Below are positions 17,551 through 24,938 of a stretch of DNA of 40,458 bases, in pieces. Each line of letters opens with the position of its first letter. Within the stretch, counting starts at the first letter, position 1. The notes beneath the pieces are model-generated. The model was given only the letters and a program-made list of their open reading frames with translations. It made no database searches and was not told the DNA's origin. The DNA is from Lentilactobacillus farraginis DSM 18382 = JCM 14108. Its GTDB lineage: Bacteria > Bacillota > Bacilli > Lactobacillales > Lactobacillaceae. A program made the position numbers and the translations under genes. The stretch covers positions 1 through 40,458 of the forward strand of contig NZ_BAKI01000021.1 in assembly GCF_000583655.1 (NCBI RefSeq). The letters are read 5' to 3'.

Positions 17551-17614
17551 TAATTTTTCTCACTTTCGTATAAGTCTGTATTTCCCTATCTTACCGGGAA
17601 TGCCAAAAAATGCA

Positions 17615-17675
17615 AGCGCAAAAAATCGGGCAGCCAATTTGGTCACCCGATTTTTGAATACTTATTTTTTGCGCT
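17615..17675 (-). terminator. nested terminator at the end of the arc locus
   Basis: AGCGCAAAAAA 17615-17625 pairs exactly with TTTTTTGCGCT 17665-17675. Inside, AAAATCGGG pairs with CCCGATTTTT. On the minus strand the inner stem is followed by six T. It directly follows the arcD stop. Confidence 0.85.
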
Positions 17676-19103
17676 TTAAAAAGTAATCTTACCGACAATC
17701 AAGCCATAAATGGTATAGATGGCCGCAATGACAATCAGAATAGCAACTGCCATTTCAATTGGGCCAAATACTTTATCTGCCTTATTATCACGCTTCTGCA
17801 AAATCCAATAAACCGGAATCCCGGCCGCAAACAACAACGACATCAGAAGCAGAAAATTACTACCAGCTGCGAATAACAACCAGCAGGCATAGATGCTTGA
17901 AATAATTCCAATTGTTACGTTTCTCGTTCGACCACTGGTGTGATCCTCATTAACCGAGTATTTTAATTGATAAAACGCTGAGAACGCATACGGAATCAAA
18001 ATAGCCGCACTGGCAATCGAATAAAAGAAGTTATAAGCCGAAGCTGTGATCAAATAACTGAACATAAACAGCTCCACACAGACATTGGTTACCGTCAAAG
18101 ATGTTACCGGCGCACCGTTTTTATTTTCTTTGGCAAACAATTTGGGGAACGTCCCCTCCTTGGCAGCCTCATAAGGCAGCTGACCGGCAAACATTGTCCA
18201 TGACAGCCAGGCGCCAACAACTGAAATAATCAAGCCGAGGTTAACAACCATCGACCCCCATTTACCAACCAGGCTTTCCAGCAAGTCGGCCATCGCGGGT
18301 TGGCTTAAATGTGATAGTCCGGCTCTGCTCATAACGCCAAATGACAATAACGTTACCAACATATAGATCAAAATAACCGTAATGATTCCGAGAACCGTTG
18401 CTTTACCAACATCGGAACGTTTTCGAGCCCGACCGGAAAAGACGACCGCACCTTCAATACCAATAAACACCCAAACTGTTACCAGCATCGTACTTTTAGC
18501 CTGTTTCATGACATCCCCAAACTGGAAATTGCCACTCGGCGTGAACCAGAAGTCACTGGTAAACATATTCAACTTAAAGGCAAACAACACAATAATCAAG
18601 AACAGAAAAATCGGAATTAACTTGGCAATTGTAATAATTGTATTCACAAACGAAGCTGATTCAATTCCTCGTAAAATCATAAAGTGACAAGCCCACAAAA
18701 TAACCGACGCCGCTAAGATGGACCAAATATTTTGACCATCACCAAAAATTGGCAGGAAATATGCCACCGCACTCATCAACAGCGTCGCATAGCCGACGTT
18801 GCCCAGCCATGCGGACAGCCAGTATCCCCAAGCAGAGTTAAAGCCCATGTACTTGCCAAATCCCGCTTCGGCATAACTGTAAACACCGGCATCCAAATCC
18901 GGTCGCTTCATCGTTAAATTTTGAAAGGTTAAGGCCAACATGACCATTCCAATTGCGGTAATAACCCAGCCGATAATAATCGCACCGGCGCCGGCGCCAA
19001 CCGCCATATCATGCATTAACTTAAAGACGCCACCGCCGATAATCGAACCAACAACCAGGCCGATCAACTCGAGCAATCCCAACTTACCATCATGCTCTTT
19101 CAT
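17676..19103 (-). CDS. arcD: arginine/ornithine antiporter, APC family
   Basis: 475 residues with about 12-13 membrane helices. LELIGLVVGSIIGGGVF at the N-terminus is the APC-superfamily substrate motif (GSIIGGGVF) in helix 1, and VWVFIGIEGAVVFSGRARKRSDVGKAT near 230 is the conserved region before loop 6 of basic amino acid/polyamine antiporters. Its place as last gene of arcA-arcB-arcC-arcR-arcD makes arginine-in, ornithine-out exchange the likely role. ATG 19103 follows GGGAG with good spacing; the frame open to 19124 overlaps that site. The gene ends at a strong terminator and is separated from arcR by a remnant of the palindromic repeat. Confidence 0.9.
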   Translation of the reverse strand: MKEHDGKLGLLELIGLVVGSIIGGGVFKLMHDMAVGAGAGAIIIGWVITAIGMVMLALTFQNLTMKRPDLDAGVYSYAEAGFGKYMGFNSAWGYWLSAWLGNVGYATLLMSAVAYFLPIFGDGQNIWSILAASVILWACHFMILRGIESASFVNTIITIAKLIPIFLFLIIVLFAFKLNMFTSDFWFTPSGNFQFGDVMKQAKSTMLVTVWVFIGIEGAVVFSGRARKRSDVGKATVLGIITVILIYMLVTLLSFGVMSRAGLSHLSQPAMADLLESLVGKWGSMVVNLGLIISVVGAWLSWTMFAGQLPYEAAKEGTFPKLFAKENKNGAPVTSLTVTNVCVELFMFSYLITASAYNFFYSIASAAILIPYAFSAFYQLKYSVNEDHTSGRTRNVTIGIISSIYACWLLFAAGSNFLLLMSLLFAAGIPVYWILQKRDNKADKVFGPIEMAVAILIVIAAIYTIYGLIVGKITF

Positions 19104-19203
19104 CGCTGTCACTCCCTTACGCAAATAATTTTTAATTCTTCCCCTTGGTACTGATATAATTGCAAAACCGGTGCAGTTGGCGATAGCAGTAGGTGAGTTT
19201 TGG

Positions 19204-19253
19204 TGTTAACCGCTTTGCTCCGCACACTTTCTTAGGACTGCTAGTTTCGCGCA
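19204..19253 (+). repeat. deletion remnants of the palindromic repeat, R7
   Basis: 19204-19230 matches the right end of R2/R3 (TGTTAACCGCTTTGCTCCGC then ACAC). After a short linker, AGGACTGCT at 19234 is joined directly to TTTCGCGCAC, that is, left end to right end with the whole stem lost. The last part lies inside the arcR coding end. Confidence 0.7.
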
Positions 19254-19933
19254 CTAAAAATTTTAAAATACTTGCGGCTATACTGAATCTTTCCTTCCGC
19301 AACCAGCTGCTGCACCATCAGACTGGTTGTTTCCCTGGTCGTTCCGCTTACCTTGGACAACTCGATTAGTGTCATGGGGTATGGAATCACGACCGTGCCA
19401 TCTTCCTGCTCATCACCGATTTGCTGACCCAGAAACCAAATTGCATTTTGAACCCGACACTTTGCACTTGTCGTTACCATTCGCTGCAACTGCGTCTCCG
19501 TTGTGTTAATAATCGAACTCATTTCACGAATCGCATTCACCATCATCTCGGGATTGGCCCGCAACAAGTCTTCATAAAGTTTCATGGGAATAATGGCAAT
19601 TTTAACCGCCGTCATTGTTTCCACGCTATAAGCATAATCTTCATCTTCAAACAGACCGATGTATGGAAACGCTTTGTTGGCTCGAATATAGAGGTAGAGC
19701 TGTTCATCCCCGTTTTCGTCTAAATGAAACGATTTGGCAACGCCACTAATTAAGAAGTAATAGTTTCGCCGTGGATCTCCCTGGTCAAACAAAACCTGCC
19801 CTCTATGAAAAGATTTAATTGTAGCCGCTGAAATAATTCGGTCCAAATCGTCATTATCAAGCGGGCTGAACTCTGGGTGAAGCCGCATTTTTGACCGATA
19901 CAGTTGGTAATCACCTTTATTGTTTAATATCAT
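19241..19933 (-). CDS. arcR: Crp/Fnr-family regulator of the ADI pathway
   Basis: 230 residues. The N-terminal cyclic-nucleotide-binding-like beta-roll (FHRGQVLFDQGDPRRNYYFLISGVAKSF at about 42-69) is followed by a long dimer helix. A winged helix-turn-helix, with MTLIELSKVSGTTRETTSLMVQQL near 191-214, ends the protein. The position inside the arc cluster between arcC and arcD identifies it as the ArcR-type activator; its ligand is unknown. No cysteine cluster of oxygen-sensing FNR is visible. The last codons (SARN and stop TAG) come from repeat R7, so the natural C-terminus may have been altered. ATG 19933 is preceded by TGGAG. Confidence 0.85.
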   Translation of the reverse strand: MILNNKGDYQLYRSKMRLHPEFSPLDNDDLDRIISAATIKSFHRGQVLFDQGDPRRNYYFLISGVAKSFHLDENGDEQLYLYIRANKAFPYIGLFEDEDYAYSVETMTAVKIAIIPMKLYEDLLRANPEMMVNAIREMSSIINTTETQLQRMVTTSAKCRVQNAIWFLGQQIGDEQEDGTVVIPYPMTLIELSKVSGTTRETTSLMVQQLVAEGKIQYSRKYFKIFSARN

Positions 19934-20059
19934 TATTTTTCCACTCCAAAAATGGTTAGATAATTAACTCGTCAATAAAAGTGTACCGCAATTGAAGGTT
20001 TTGTACATCAAACGAATCGACAACCCCGCTTTAAATTCAGACAGCTCAACTTTTTCCAA

Positions 20060-21016
20060 TTAGTTTCGGATTCCGACTTTTTCAGTAATCACCGTTCCGG
20101 AGCCATTTTGAACGAACCCTTCAATATTATCCAGAGCTGTCACCACTGCTTGGTTACCGGTAGCCTTGACAAAATCAATCGCAGCTTCAACTTTTGGCAG
20201 CATACTGCCGGGCGCAAACTGGTTTTGGCCAATATAAGTTTCCAACTCGGCTACCGACACCTGTTCGAGCTTCTTTTGATCAGGCTGGTTGAAGTTTACG
20301 TAGATATTTGGTACTGCCGTTAAAATGATTAAGGCATCGGCACCCACCAACTCAGCCAATTTTTCGCTGGCAAAATCCTTATCAATAACTGCTTCCCGAC
20401 CAAGCAGCTGATTGCCGTTTGAAACAACCGGAATGCCACCACCACCAACTGAGATTGGAACAATGCCAGCGTCAACCAATGATTTCACTGCATCTGTCTC
20501 AACAACTCCGATTGGTTTAGGTGACGGGACAACCCGCCGATAGCCGCGACCGGCATCTTCCACAAAGGTAAAGTCCGGATTTTCCTTCTTGGCCAAATCC
20601 GCCTCGGCCTTTGACATAAAGGGTCCAATTGGCTTAGTTGGCTTTTCAAAGGCCGGATCGTCAGCACTGACTTCCACTTGGGTAACGACCGTCGCAACCG
20701 TCTTTTTAATCCCTTTTTCTTTCAATACCCGATTCATAGCGTTCTGCATCCAATAACCGATGCTGCCCTGGGTCATTGCCACGGCAGTATCCAGCGGCAT
20801 GGCCGGATTGTCTTCGGTACTGCCGGCAGCCTGTTGTAATAACAAGTTACCGACTTGCGGACCGTTACCATGTGAAATGATTAATTGATCCCCGTTCTCA
20901 ATAAATTTCACTAACTGTTCAGCTGTTTCCAACAATGCTTTCTGTTGCGCTGCGGCTGACGCATCCTTTGAAAGAATAGCATTTCCACCAAGTGCGACTA
21001 CAATTTTACGTCCCAT
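20060..21016 (-). CDS. arcC: carbamate kinase
   Basis: 318 residues. It makes ATP from carbamoyl phosphate and ADP, the energy-yielding step of the ADI pathway. VALGGNAIL at residues 6-14, [19 protein letters not shown] near 46-64, [10 protein letters not shown] near 165 and the [10 protein letters not shown] stretch near 190 are the amino-acid-kinase signatures, and [15 protein letters not shown] near 235 is the nucleotide region. Length is typical. ATG 21016 has AGGAGGGA upstream. It follows arcB after a hairpin terminator that would let only part of the transcript through. Confidence 0.95.
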   Translation of the reverse strand: MGRKIVVALGGNAILSKDASAAAQQKALLETAEQLVKFIENGDQLIISHGNGPQVGNLLLQQAAGSTEDNPAMPLDTAVAMTQGSIGYWMQNAMNRVLKEKGIKKTVATVVTQVEVSADDPAFEKPTKPIGPFMSKAEADLAKKENPDFTFVEDAGRGYRRVVPSPKPIGVVETDAVKSLVDAGIVPISVGGGGIPVVSNGNQLLGREAVIDKDFASEKLAELVGADALIILTAVPNIYVNFNQPDQKKLEQVSVAELETYIGQNQFAPGSMLPKVEAAIDFVKATGNQAVVTALDNIEGFVQNGSGTVITEKVGIRN

Positions 21017-21052
21017 GGTCGTTCCCTCCTGTTTTGAATATAGGTTTTTAAA

Positions 21053-21098
21053 AACGAAGGGTCGGGGACAGACTATTAATGTTTGTCGCCGACCCTCA
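21053..21098 (-). terminator. terminator or attenuator between arcB and arcC
   Basis: On the minus strand AGGGTCGGCGACA pairs with TGTCCCCGACCCT, followed by TCGTTTTTAAAA. It probably reduces arcC-arcR-arcD expression relative to arcA-arcB. Confidence 0.7.
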
Positions 21099-21139
21099 CT
21101 TTCTTTGGTTTACTGAGTATTCAGTTTTTTAAGTTAAGC

Positions 21140-22171
21140 TTAAACTCTTGGAATAAACAGATTCCCCAGCGTTGCGGCCATCATGGCTTTAATTGAGTGC
21201 ATTCTGTTTTCCGCTTCTTCAAATTGACGGGCGTATTTGCTGGTAAAGACTTCATCAGTTACTTCCATCTCTTTGATACCATATTTTTCTTCTACTTCTT
21301 TACCATAAGTTGTCTCGGTATTGTGGAAGGCCGGCAGGCAGTGCATGAAAATTAATTGGTCTTCAGGCGTGCCTGTTTTCTTCATAGCCGCCATGTTTAC
21401 CTGGTAAGGCGTTAATTCCTTAACTCGTTCTTCCCAGTTGCTTTCACCCATGGATACCCAGACATCGGTATAAACAATGTTGGAACCTTTGAGTCCTTCA
21501 TCCAAATCATCAGTAACCAATAATTTGGCACCTGATTTTTCAGCAAAGCCCTTTGCAATACTTTGGGTCTCTTCCGTTGGGAACAATGCCTTTGGCGCTA
21601 CAATATGAACATTGACACCCAAGATTGCGCCGGTTACCAATAACGAGTTGGCAACGTTATTCCGACCGTCACCCATGAAAGTCAGGGTTAAGCCTTGCAG
21701 TTTGCCAAAGTTTTCCTTAACCGTCATAAAGTCAGCCAACATTTGAGTTGGATGCCACTCATCAGTTAACCCGTTCCAAACCGGCACGCCACTGTCACGA
21801 GCCAGGATTTCCGCATCACTTTGCTTGAACCCTCGGAACTCAATACCATCAAACATACTGCCAAGCACTTTAGCAGTGTCTGAAGTCGTTTCCTTCTTAC
21901 CTAATTGAATGTCATTTTGACCAAGGTATTCCGGATGGGCACCCAAATCGATTGCGGCCGTTGTAAAGGCTGAACGAGTCCGGGTTGATGACTTTTCAAA
22001 TAACAGGGCGATATTCTTTCCTTCCAAATAATGGTGTGGAATTCCCGCCTTCTTCAAAGTTTTCAGATGTAAACCAAAATCAATTAAATATTCCAACTCT
22101 GCAGCGGAAAAATCTTTTTCAGCAAGGACACTGCGACCTTGAAATACGTTTTGTCTAAAATCTTTTGTCAT
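21140..22171 (-). CDS. arcB: ornithine carbamoyltransferase, catabolic
   Basis: 343 residues. It phosphorolyses citrulline to ornithine and carbamoyl phosphate. The carbamoyl-phosphate loop [12 protein letters not shown] is near residue 54, HPTQMLADF near 135, [10 protein letters not shown] near 160, and the ornithine/citrulline loop FMHCLPAFH near 272. ATG 22171 ([10 protein letters not shown]) is chosen because GAGGAG lies eight bases before it; the frame is open upstream to 22288 through repeat R8 but without a ribosome site. The gap to arcA is filled by that repeat. It is second in the arc cluster. Confidence 0.95.
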   Translation of the reverse strand: MTKDFRQNVFQGRSVLAEKDFSAAELEYLIDFGLHLKTLKKAGIPHHYLEGKNIALLFEKSSTRTRSAFTTAAIDLGAHPEYLGQNDIQLGKKETTSDTAKVLGSMFDGIEFRGFKQSDAEILARDSGVPVWNGLTDEWHPTQMLADFMTVKENFGKLQGLTLTFMGDGRNNVANSLLVTGAILGVNVHIVAPKALFPTEETQSIAKGFAEKSGAKLLVTDDLDEGLKGSNIVYTDVWVSMGESNWEERVKELTPYQVNMAAMKKTGTPEDQLIFMHCLPAFHNTETTYGKEVEEKYGIKEMEVTDEVFTSKYARQFEEAENRMHSIKAMMAATLGNLFIPRV

Positions 22172-22220
22172 ATCGAATTCTCCTCGTGATGTGATTTTTT
22201 GGGTACTAATTTTTGTTTTG

Positions 22221-22290
22221 AGGACTGCTGCTCTTAGGGCTGCCCATAAACGCCTTACACTCCGGTTTATCCCGGGGTAGCTCCGCACAC
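22221..22290 (+). repeat. palindromic repeat with left arm deleted, R8
   Basis: Keeps AGGACTGCT at its left end and a right half from ATAAACGCCTTACACTCC to CTCCGCACAC that equals R1 base for base over about 45 bases. The stem cannot form. It fills the arcA-arcB gap and its last C with TA makes the arcA TAG stop. Confidence 0.8.
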
Positions 22291-23531
22291 TATTTCTTTA
22301 AATCCTCGCGGACAATTGGGCAGCTCATGCAACGTGGACCCCCACGGCCCCGGGACAACTCGCTTGAAATAACCTCGAGTACTTTCAAGCCGTGTTTTCT
22401 TAATAATTCGTTGGAGACATAGTTTCGGTTATAAGTGACAACCACTCCCGGTGCAATCGCCAGTGTGTTGGAACCATCATTCCATTGTTCACGGCCGGCA
22501 ATAATCGGATCGCCGTTACCGGTTGGAATCAAGTCAAGATCGTCCAAATGAAGCGCAGCCTTTAAAACTTTCTTCAAATCGGTATCATGCTGCAGGTTCA
22601 ATTCGCCTTTATTTTGACCCGGTGTAATTGTCCAAGTATCAATTTGACCACCCTTACCCAGGATTCCCGGATGAACCGTGAATTGGTCATAATTAATCAT
22701 TGTAAAGACTGTGTCCAAATGCATCATTGCGTGGTTATGCGGAATTTTAATGGCAATTACCGTGTCGTATTGACCATGCGCAAATAAATTCTTGGCAATG
22801 TCTTGGATGGCATCAGCTGAGGTTCGTTGTGAAACACCGATTGCCATAACGTGGTCGTTTAAGACCAGCTCATCGCCACCTTCAATTCTGGTTGTGTGAT
22901 TCCGATCACGCCAAACGTGAACACCCTGATTGGCAAAGCGGGGATGGTATTTAATAATCGTTTCATTAAATAATGACTCACGCTGTCGGGCAGGATACGT
23001 CATATGATTAATACTCAACCCATCACCAATGCATGCCGAAGGGTCACGCGTAAAGTAAAGGTTGGGCATCGGATCCATATAGAATTCGTAGTCCTGATTT
23101 TCGGCACAGCTTACAAGGTCCTTAGGTACAAAATCAAGTTCGTTCTTTCGAACACCTGCCATAATTTTAACAACCATATCCTGGTTGCTCATGCTGCCGA
23201 GATATTCTTTCAATGCATCGTGAATTGTTCCCGAAGCATATCCGGATTCAGTTAGCATCTGTTCCAGGAAATGATCTCTGACTTCTTCACCACCGGCATC
23301 CAAAGCTTCTGCTGATAATTTTTCCAGATACAAGACTTCAACACCATTATCGCGAAGTGTATCTGCAAAATAATCATGCTCCTTTTGCGCAATTGGCAAA
23401 TATGGAATGTCATCGAATAGTAACCGCGGCATCATTTCAGGTGTAAAGTTTTCAATTTCCCTACCGGGGCGTTTCAACAATACAGTCTTTAACTTACCGA
23501 TTTCTGAGTAGTTATGAATTGGACTTGTCAT
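22290..23531 (-). CDS. arcA: arginine deiminase
   Basis: 413 residues. It converts arginine to citrulline and ammonia. Guanidino-modifying-enzyme features: [12 protein letters not shown] near 167, [10 protein letters not shown] near 220, HLDTVFTM near 275, and the nucleophile cysteine in [16 protein letters not shown] near 400. The usual text at that point is CMSMP; the extra cysteine (CMSC) is a small oddity. ATG 23531 ([12 protein letters not shown]) follows a TGGAGG ribosome site, and the frame above it is that site. First gene of the cluster, behind a 670-base regulatory region. Its TAG stop is formed by the end of repeat R8. Confidence 0.95.
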   Translation of the reverse strand: MTSPIHNYSEIGKLKTVLLKRPGREIENFTPEMMPRLLFDDIPYLPIAQKEHDYFADTLRDNGVEVLYLEKLSAEALDAGGEEVRDHFLEQMLTESGYASGTIHDALKEYLGSMSNQDMVVKIMAGVRKNELDFVPKDLVSCAENQDYEFYMDPMPNLYFTRDPSACIGDGLSINHMTYPARQRESLFNETIIKYHPRFANQGVHVWRDRNHTTRIEGGDELVLNDHVMAIGVSQRTSADAIQDIAKNLFAHGQYDTVIAIKIPHNHAMMHLDTVFTMINYDQFTVHPGILGKGGQIDTWTITPGQNKGELNLQHDTDLKKVLKAALHLDDLDLIPTGNGDPIIAGREQWNDGSNTLAIAPGVVVTYNRNYVSNELLRKHGLKVLEVISSELSRGRGGPRCMSCPIVREDLKK

Positions 23532-23582
23532 TTGTGTAACCTCCATTCTTCCCTTGAATACATCCCTTATGATAGACCGTTT

Positions 23583-23596
23583 TGAAAACGCTATCG
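23583..23596. promoter_or_regulatory. cre-like site (CcpA operator) near arcA start
   Basis: TGAAAACGCTATCG matches the consensus TGWNANCGNTNWCA except for the final base. About 50 bases before the arcA start codon, so it would act as a roadblock or overlap the promoter. Confidence 0.5.
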
Positions 23597-23710
23597 TGTG
23601 TTTTTGTTCATCAAAAAATGTCGATTTTCTAGCAAAATTAGCATAGTATTTTTCGGTTTTGAATAATATTTATTATTTAATTAAATATTTGCTGTTCAAC
23701 TTAGCTAATA

Positions 23711-23724
23711 TGGATTTTTATTCA
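23711..23724. promoter_or_regulatory. ARG-box-like site (ArgR operator)
   Basis: TGGATTTTTATTCA matches TGAATWWWWATTCA except for one base. argR lies on the same strand upstream. Confidence 0.5.
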
Positions 23725-23918
23725 TTTAAAAATGTTTAAATTAAAAAATAAAAATTTGATTAAAATCAATATATCCCTATAATATCACACTTTCTTCACA
23801 ATGTTCATAATTTCTTCTAATTTAAAACAGAATAAATATTTTTTAATTCACAAAATATTCATCTATTCTTCAAAGAAAATACATCTATTTTTGATAAAGG
23901 ATCGTTTTTTAGGCGAAA

Positions 23919-23932
23919 TGTAAGCGGTTACT
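23919..23932. promoter_or_regulatory. second cre-like site
   Basis: TGTAAGCGGTTACT matches TGWNANCGNTNWCA except for the final base and is close to a palindrome (GTAAGCGGTTAC). Confidence 0.5.
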
Positions 23933-24085
23933 CATAACCACCCCCTTTTCATTTTGGATTTTAATACACTAAAATAGTTATAAAAGAAAAAGAAAACAGG
24001 AAGAATTCGTTTAACTCCCCGTTTATCTTGCTTTTTCCCCCCCATCAGTCAACGATTAGAGGAGAGCTATTTCCAAATCGAAACG

Positions 24086-24198
24086 TGCTCCGCCAACCAT
24101 AAGTCTGCATGTAAGGGGGCTGCCATCAAATCCTCAAAACCAAGGATTCAATGGCAGCCCCCTTACACTCCGACTTATCCCAGGTTGGCTCCGCACTC
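24086..24198. repeat. best-preserved palindromic repeat, R9
   Basis: Arms: CCAACC 24093-24098 with GGTTGG 24183-24188, ATAAGTC 24099-24105 with GACTTAT 24172-24178, the 16-base GTAAGGGGGCTGCCAT 24111-24126 exactly with 24151-24166, and AATCCT 24129-24134 with AGGATT 24143-24148. The arm sequences differ greatly from R1, but TGCATGTAAGG, CCTTACACTCC and CTCCGCAC are shared. The AGGACTGCT left end is absent. It lies just past the argR stop. Confidence 0.85.
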
Positions 24199-24205
24199 TA
24201 TCAAC

Positions 24206-24685
24206 TTAATCCACCGACGAAACCAGCAAATCTGGGTTTGAATGCTTTAAAAATAGATTCTTAATATTTTCCGCGGATTTAACCGATGGACAAAATGTCA
24301 CAATTGTATCGTACCCAGCCAGCGTTCCTGCCACATCATCCATGTGCAGGTCATCTATCACCGCTGCTAATGGGTTGGCATAACTCGGCTGTGTGTGAAT
24401 CACATTAATAAATTCAATCTGTCGAACCTCGGTGACCGTGCCATTAATCATGCGATACATTCGTTCCAATTCATTTTGATTTCCCGACTTGAAAATCATA
24501 TATCTGGAATTTCCCGAGCTATCAGGCTGCTTAACAATCTGCATTTCCCGAATATCCCGTGAAAGGGTAGCTTGTGTGACGTTGATTCCGGATAACTTTA
24601 GTTTTTCCATCAACTCTTCCTGAGTCGTAATCGTATATTGATTAATAATTTGTTCAATTTTAGCCTGCCGCACATCTTTTTTCAT
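24206..24685 (-). CDS. argR: arginine repressor family regulator
   Basis: 159 residues. The N-terminal winged helix (QAKIEQIINQYTITTQEELMEKL, then VTQATLSRDIREM at 37-49) is the ArgR DNA-binding domain. The C-terminal trimerisation and arginine-binding domain follows, with HMDDVAGTLAGYDTIVTFCPS near 122. It binds ARG boxes in response to arginine. The usual GDDT of the arginine site is GYDT here, so effector binding may differ. AGGAAGG precedes ATG 24685. As first gene before arcA on the same strand, and with an ARG-box-like site in between, it probably controls the ADI genes; lactobacilli often have more than one ArgR-type protein. Confidence 0.9.
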   Translation of the reverse strand: MKKDVRQAKIEQIINQYTITTQEELMEKLKLSGINVTQATLSRDIREMQIVKQPDSSGNSRYMIFKSGNQNELERMYRMINGTVTEVRQIEFINVIHTQPSYANPLAAVIDDLHMDDVAGTLAGYDTIVTFCPSVKSAENIKNLFLKHSNPDLLVSSVD

Positions 24686-24801
24686 ATGTCGTTACCTTCC
24701 TATTCGAAACAAGTTGCTTAAATATCCATAAACTCTCAATTTAACTGCATAACTACATCATAACAAATCATAATACAAAGTGGCCGATTTGACCATAGAA
24801 A

Positions 24802-24919
24802 GTGTGCGGAGTAAAACGGTTAACACCCGAAATATAAGACGTCGATTTGGGAAATCCTGGGTTTGGATTTTTCAAATCGATCTCTTATATGCAGCGGTGT
24901 TGTTTTACGGAGCAGTCCT
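24802..24919 (-). repeat. nested palindromic repeat in reverse orientation, R10
   Basis: Starts GTGTGCGGAG and ends AGCAGTCCT, the reverse complement of the other copies. ATAAGACGTCGATTTG on the left pairs with CAAATCGATCTCTTAT on the right with one bulge, and AAATCC with GGATTT. A further end fragment (GAAAGTGTGC) lies at 24921-24930, just after the phosphorylase stop. Confidence 0.8.
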
Positions 24920-24938
24920 AGAAAGTGTGCAAAGCCCC

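Larger units (their letters stand above)
23532..24205. promoter_or_regulatory. arc upstream region, AT-rich, no gene
   Basis: No convincing coding frame. It holds two cre-like sites, an ARG-box-like site and repeat R9 (listed separately). Several further ATTCA half sites lie at 23845-23880. On the minus strand TGATATTAT (complement of about 23779-23787) is an extended -10 candidate for the arc transcript, with only a weak -35; TTGAAC near 23700 is an alternative. A C7 run is at about 24037-24043. Confidence 0.5.
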
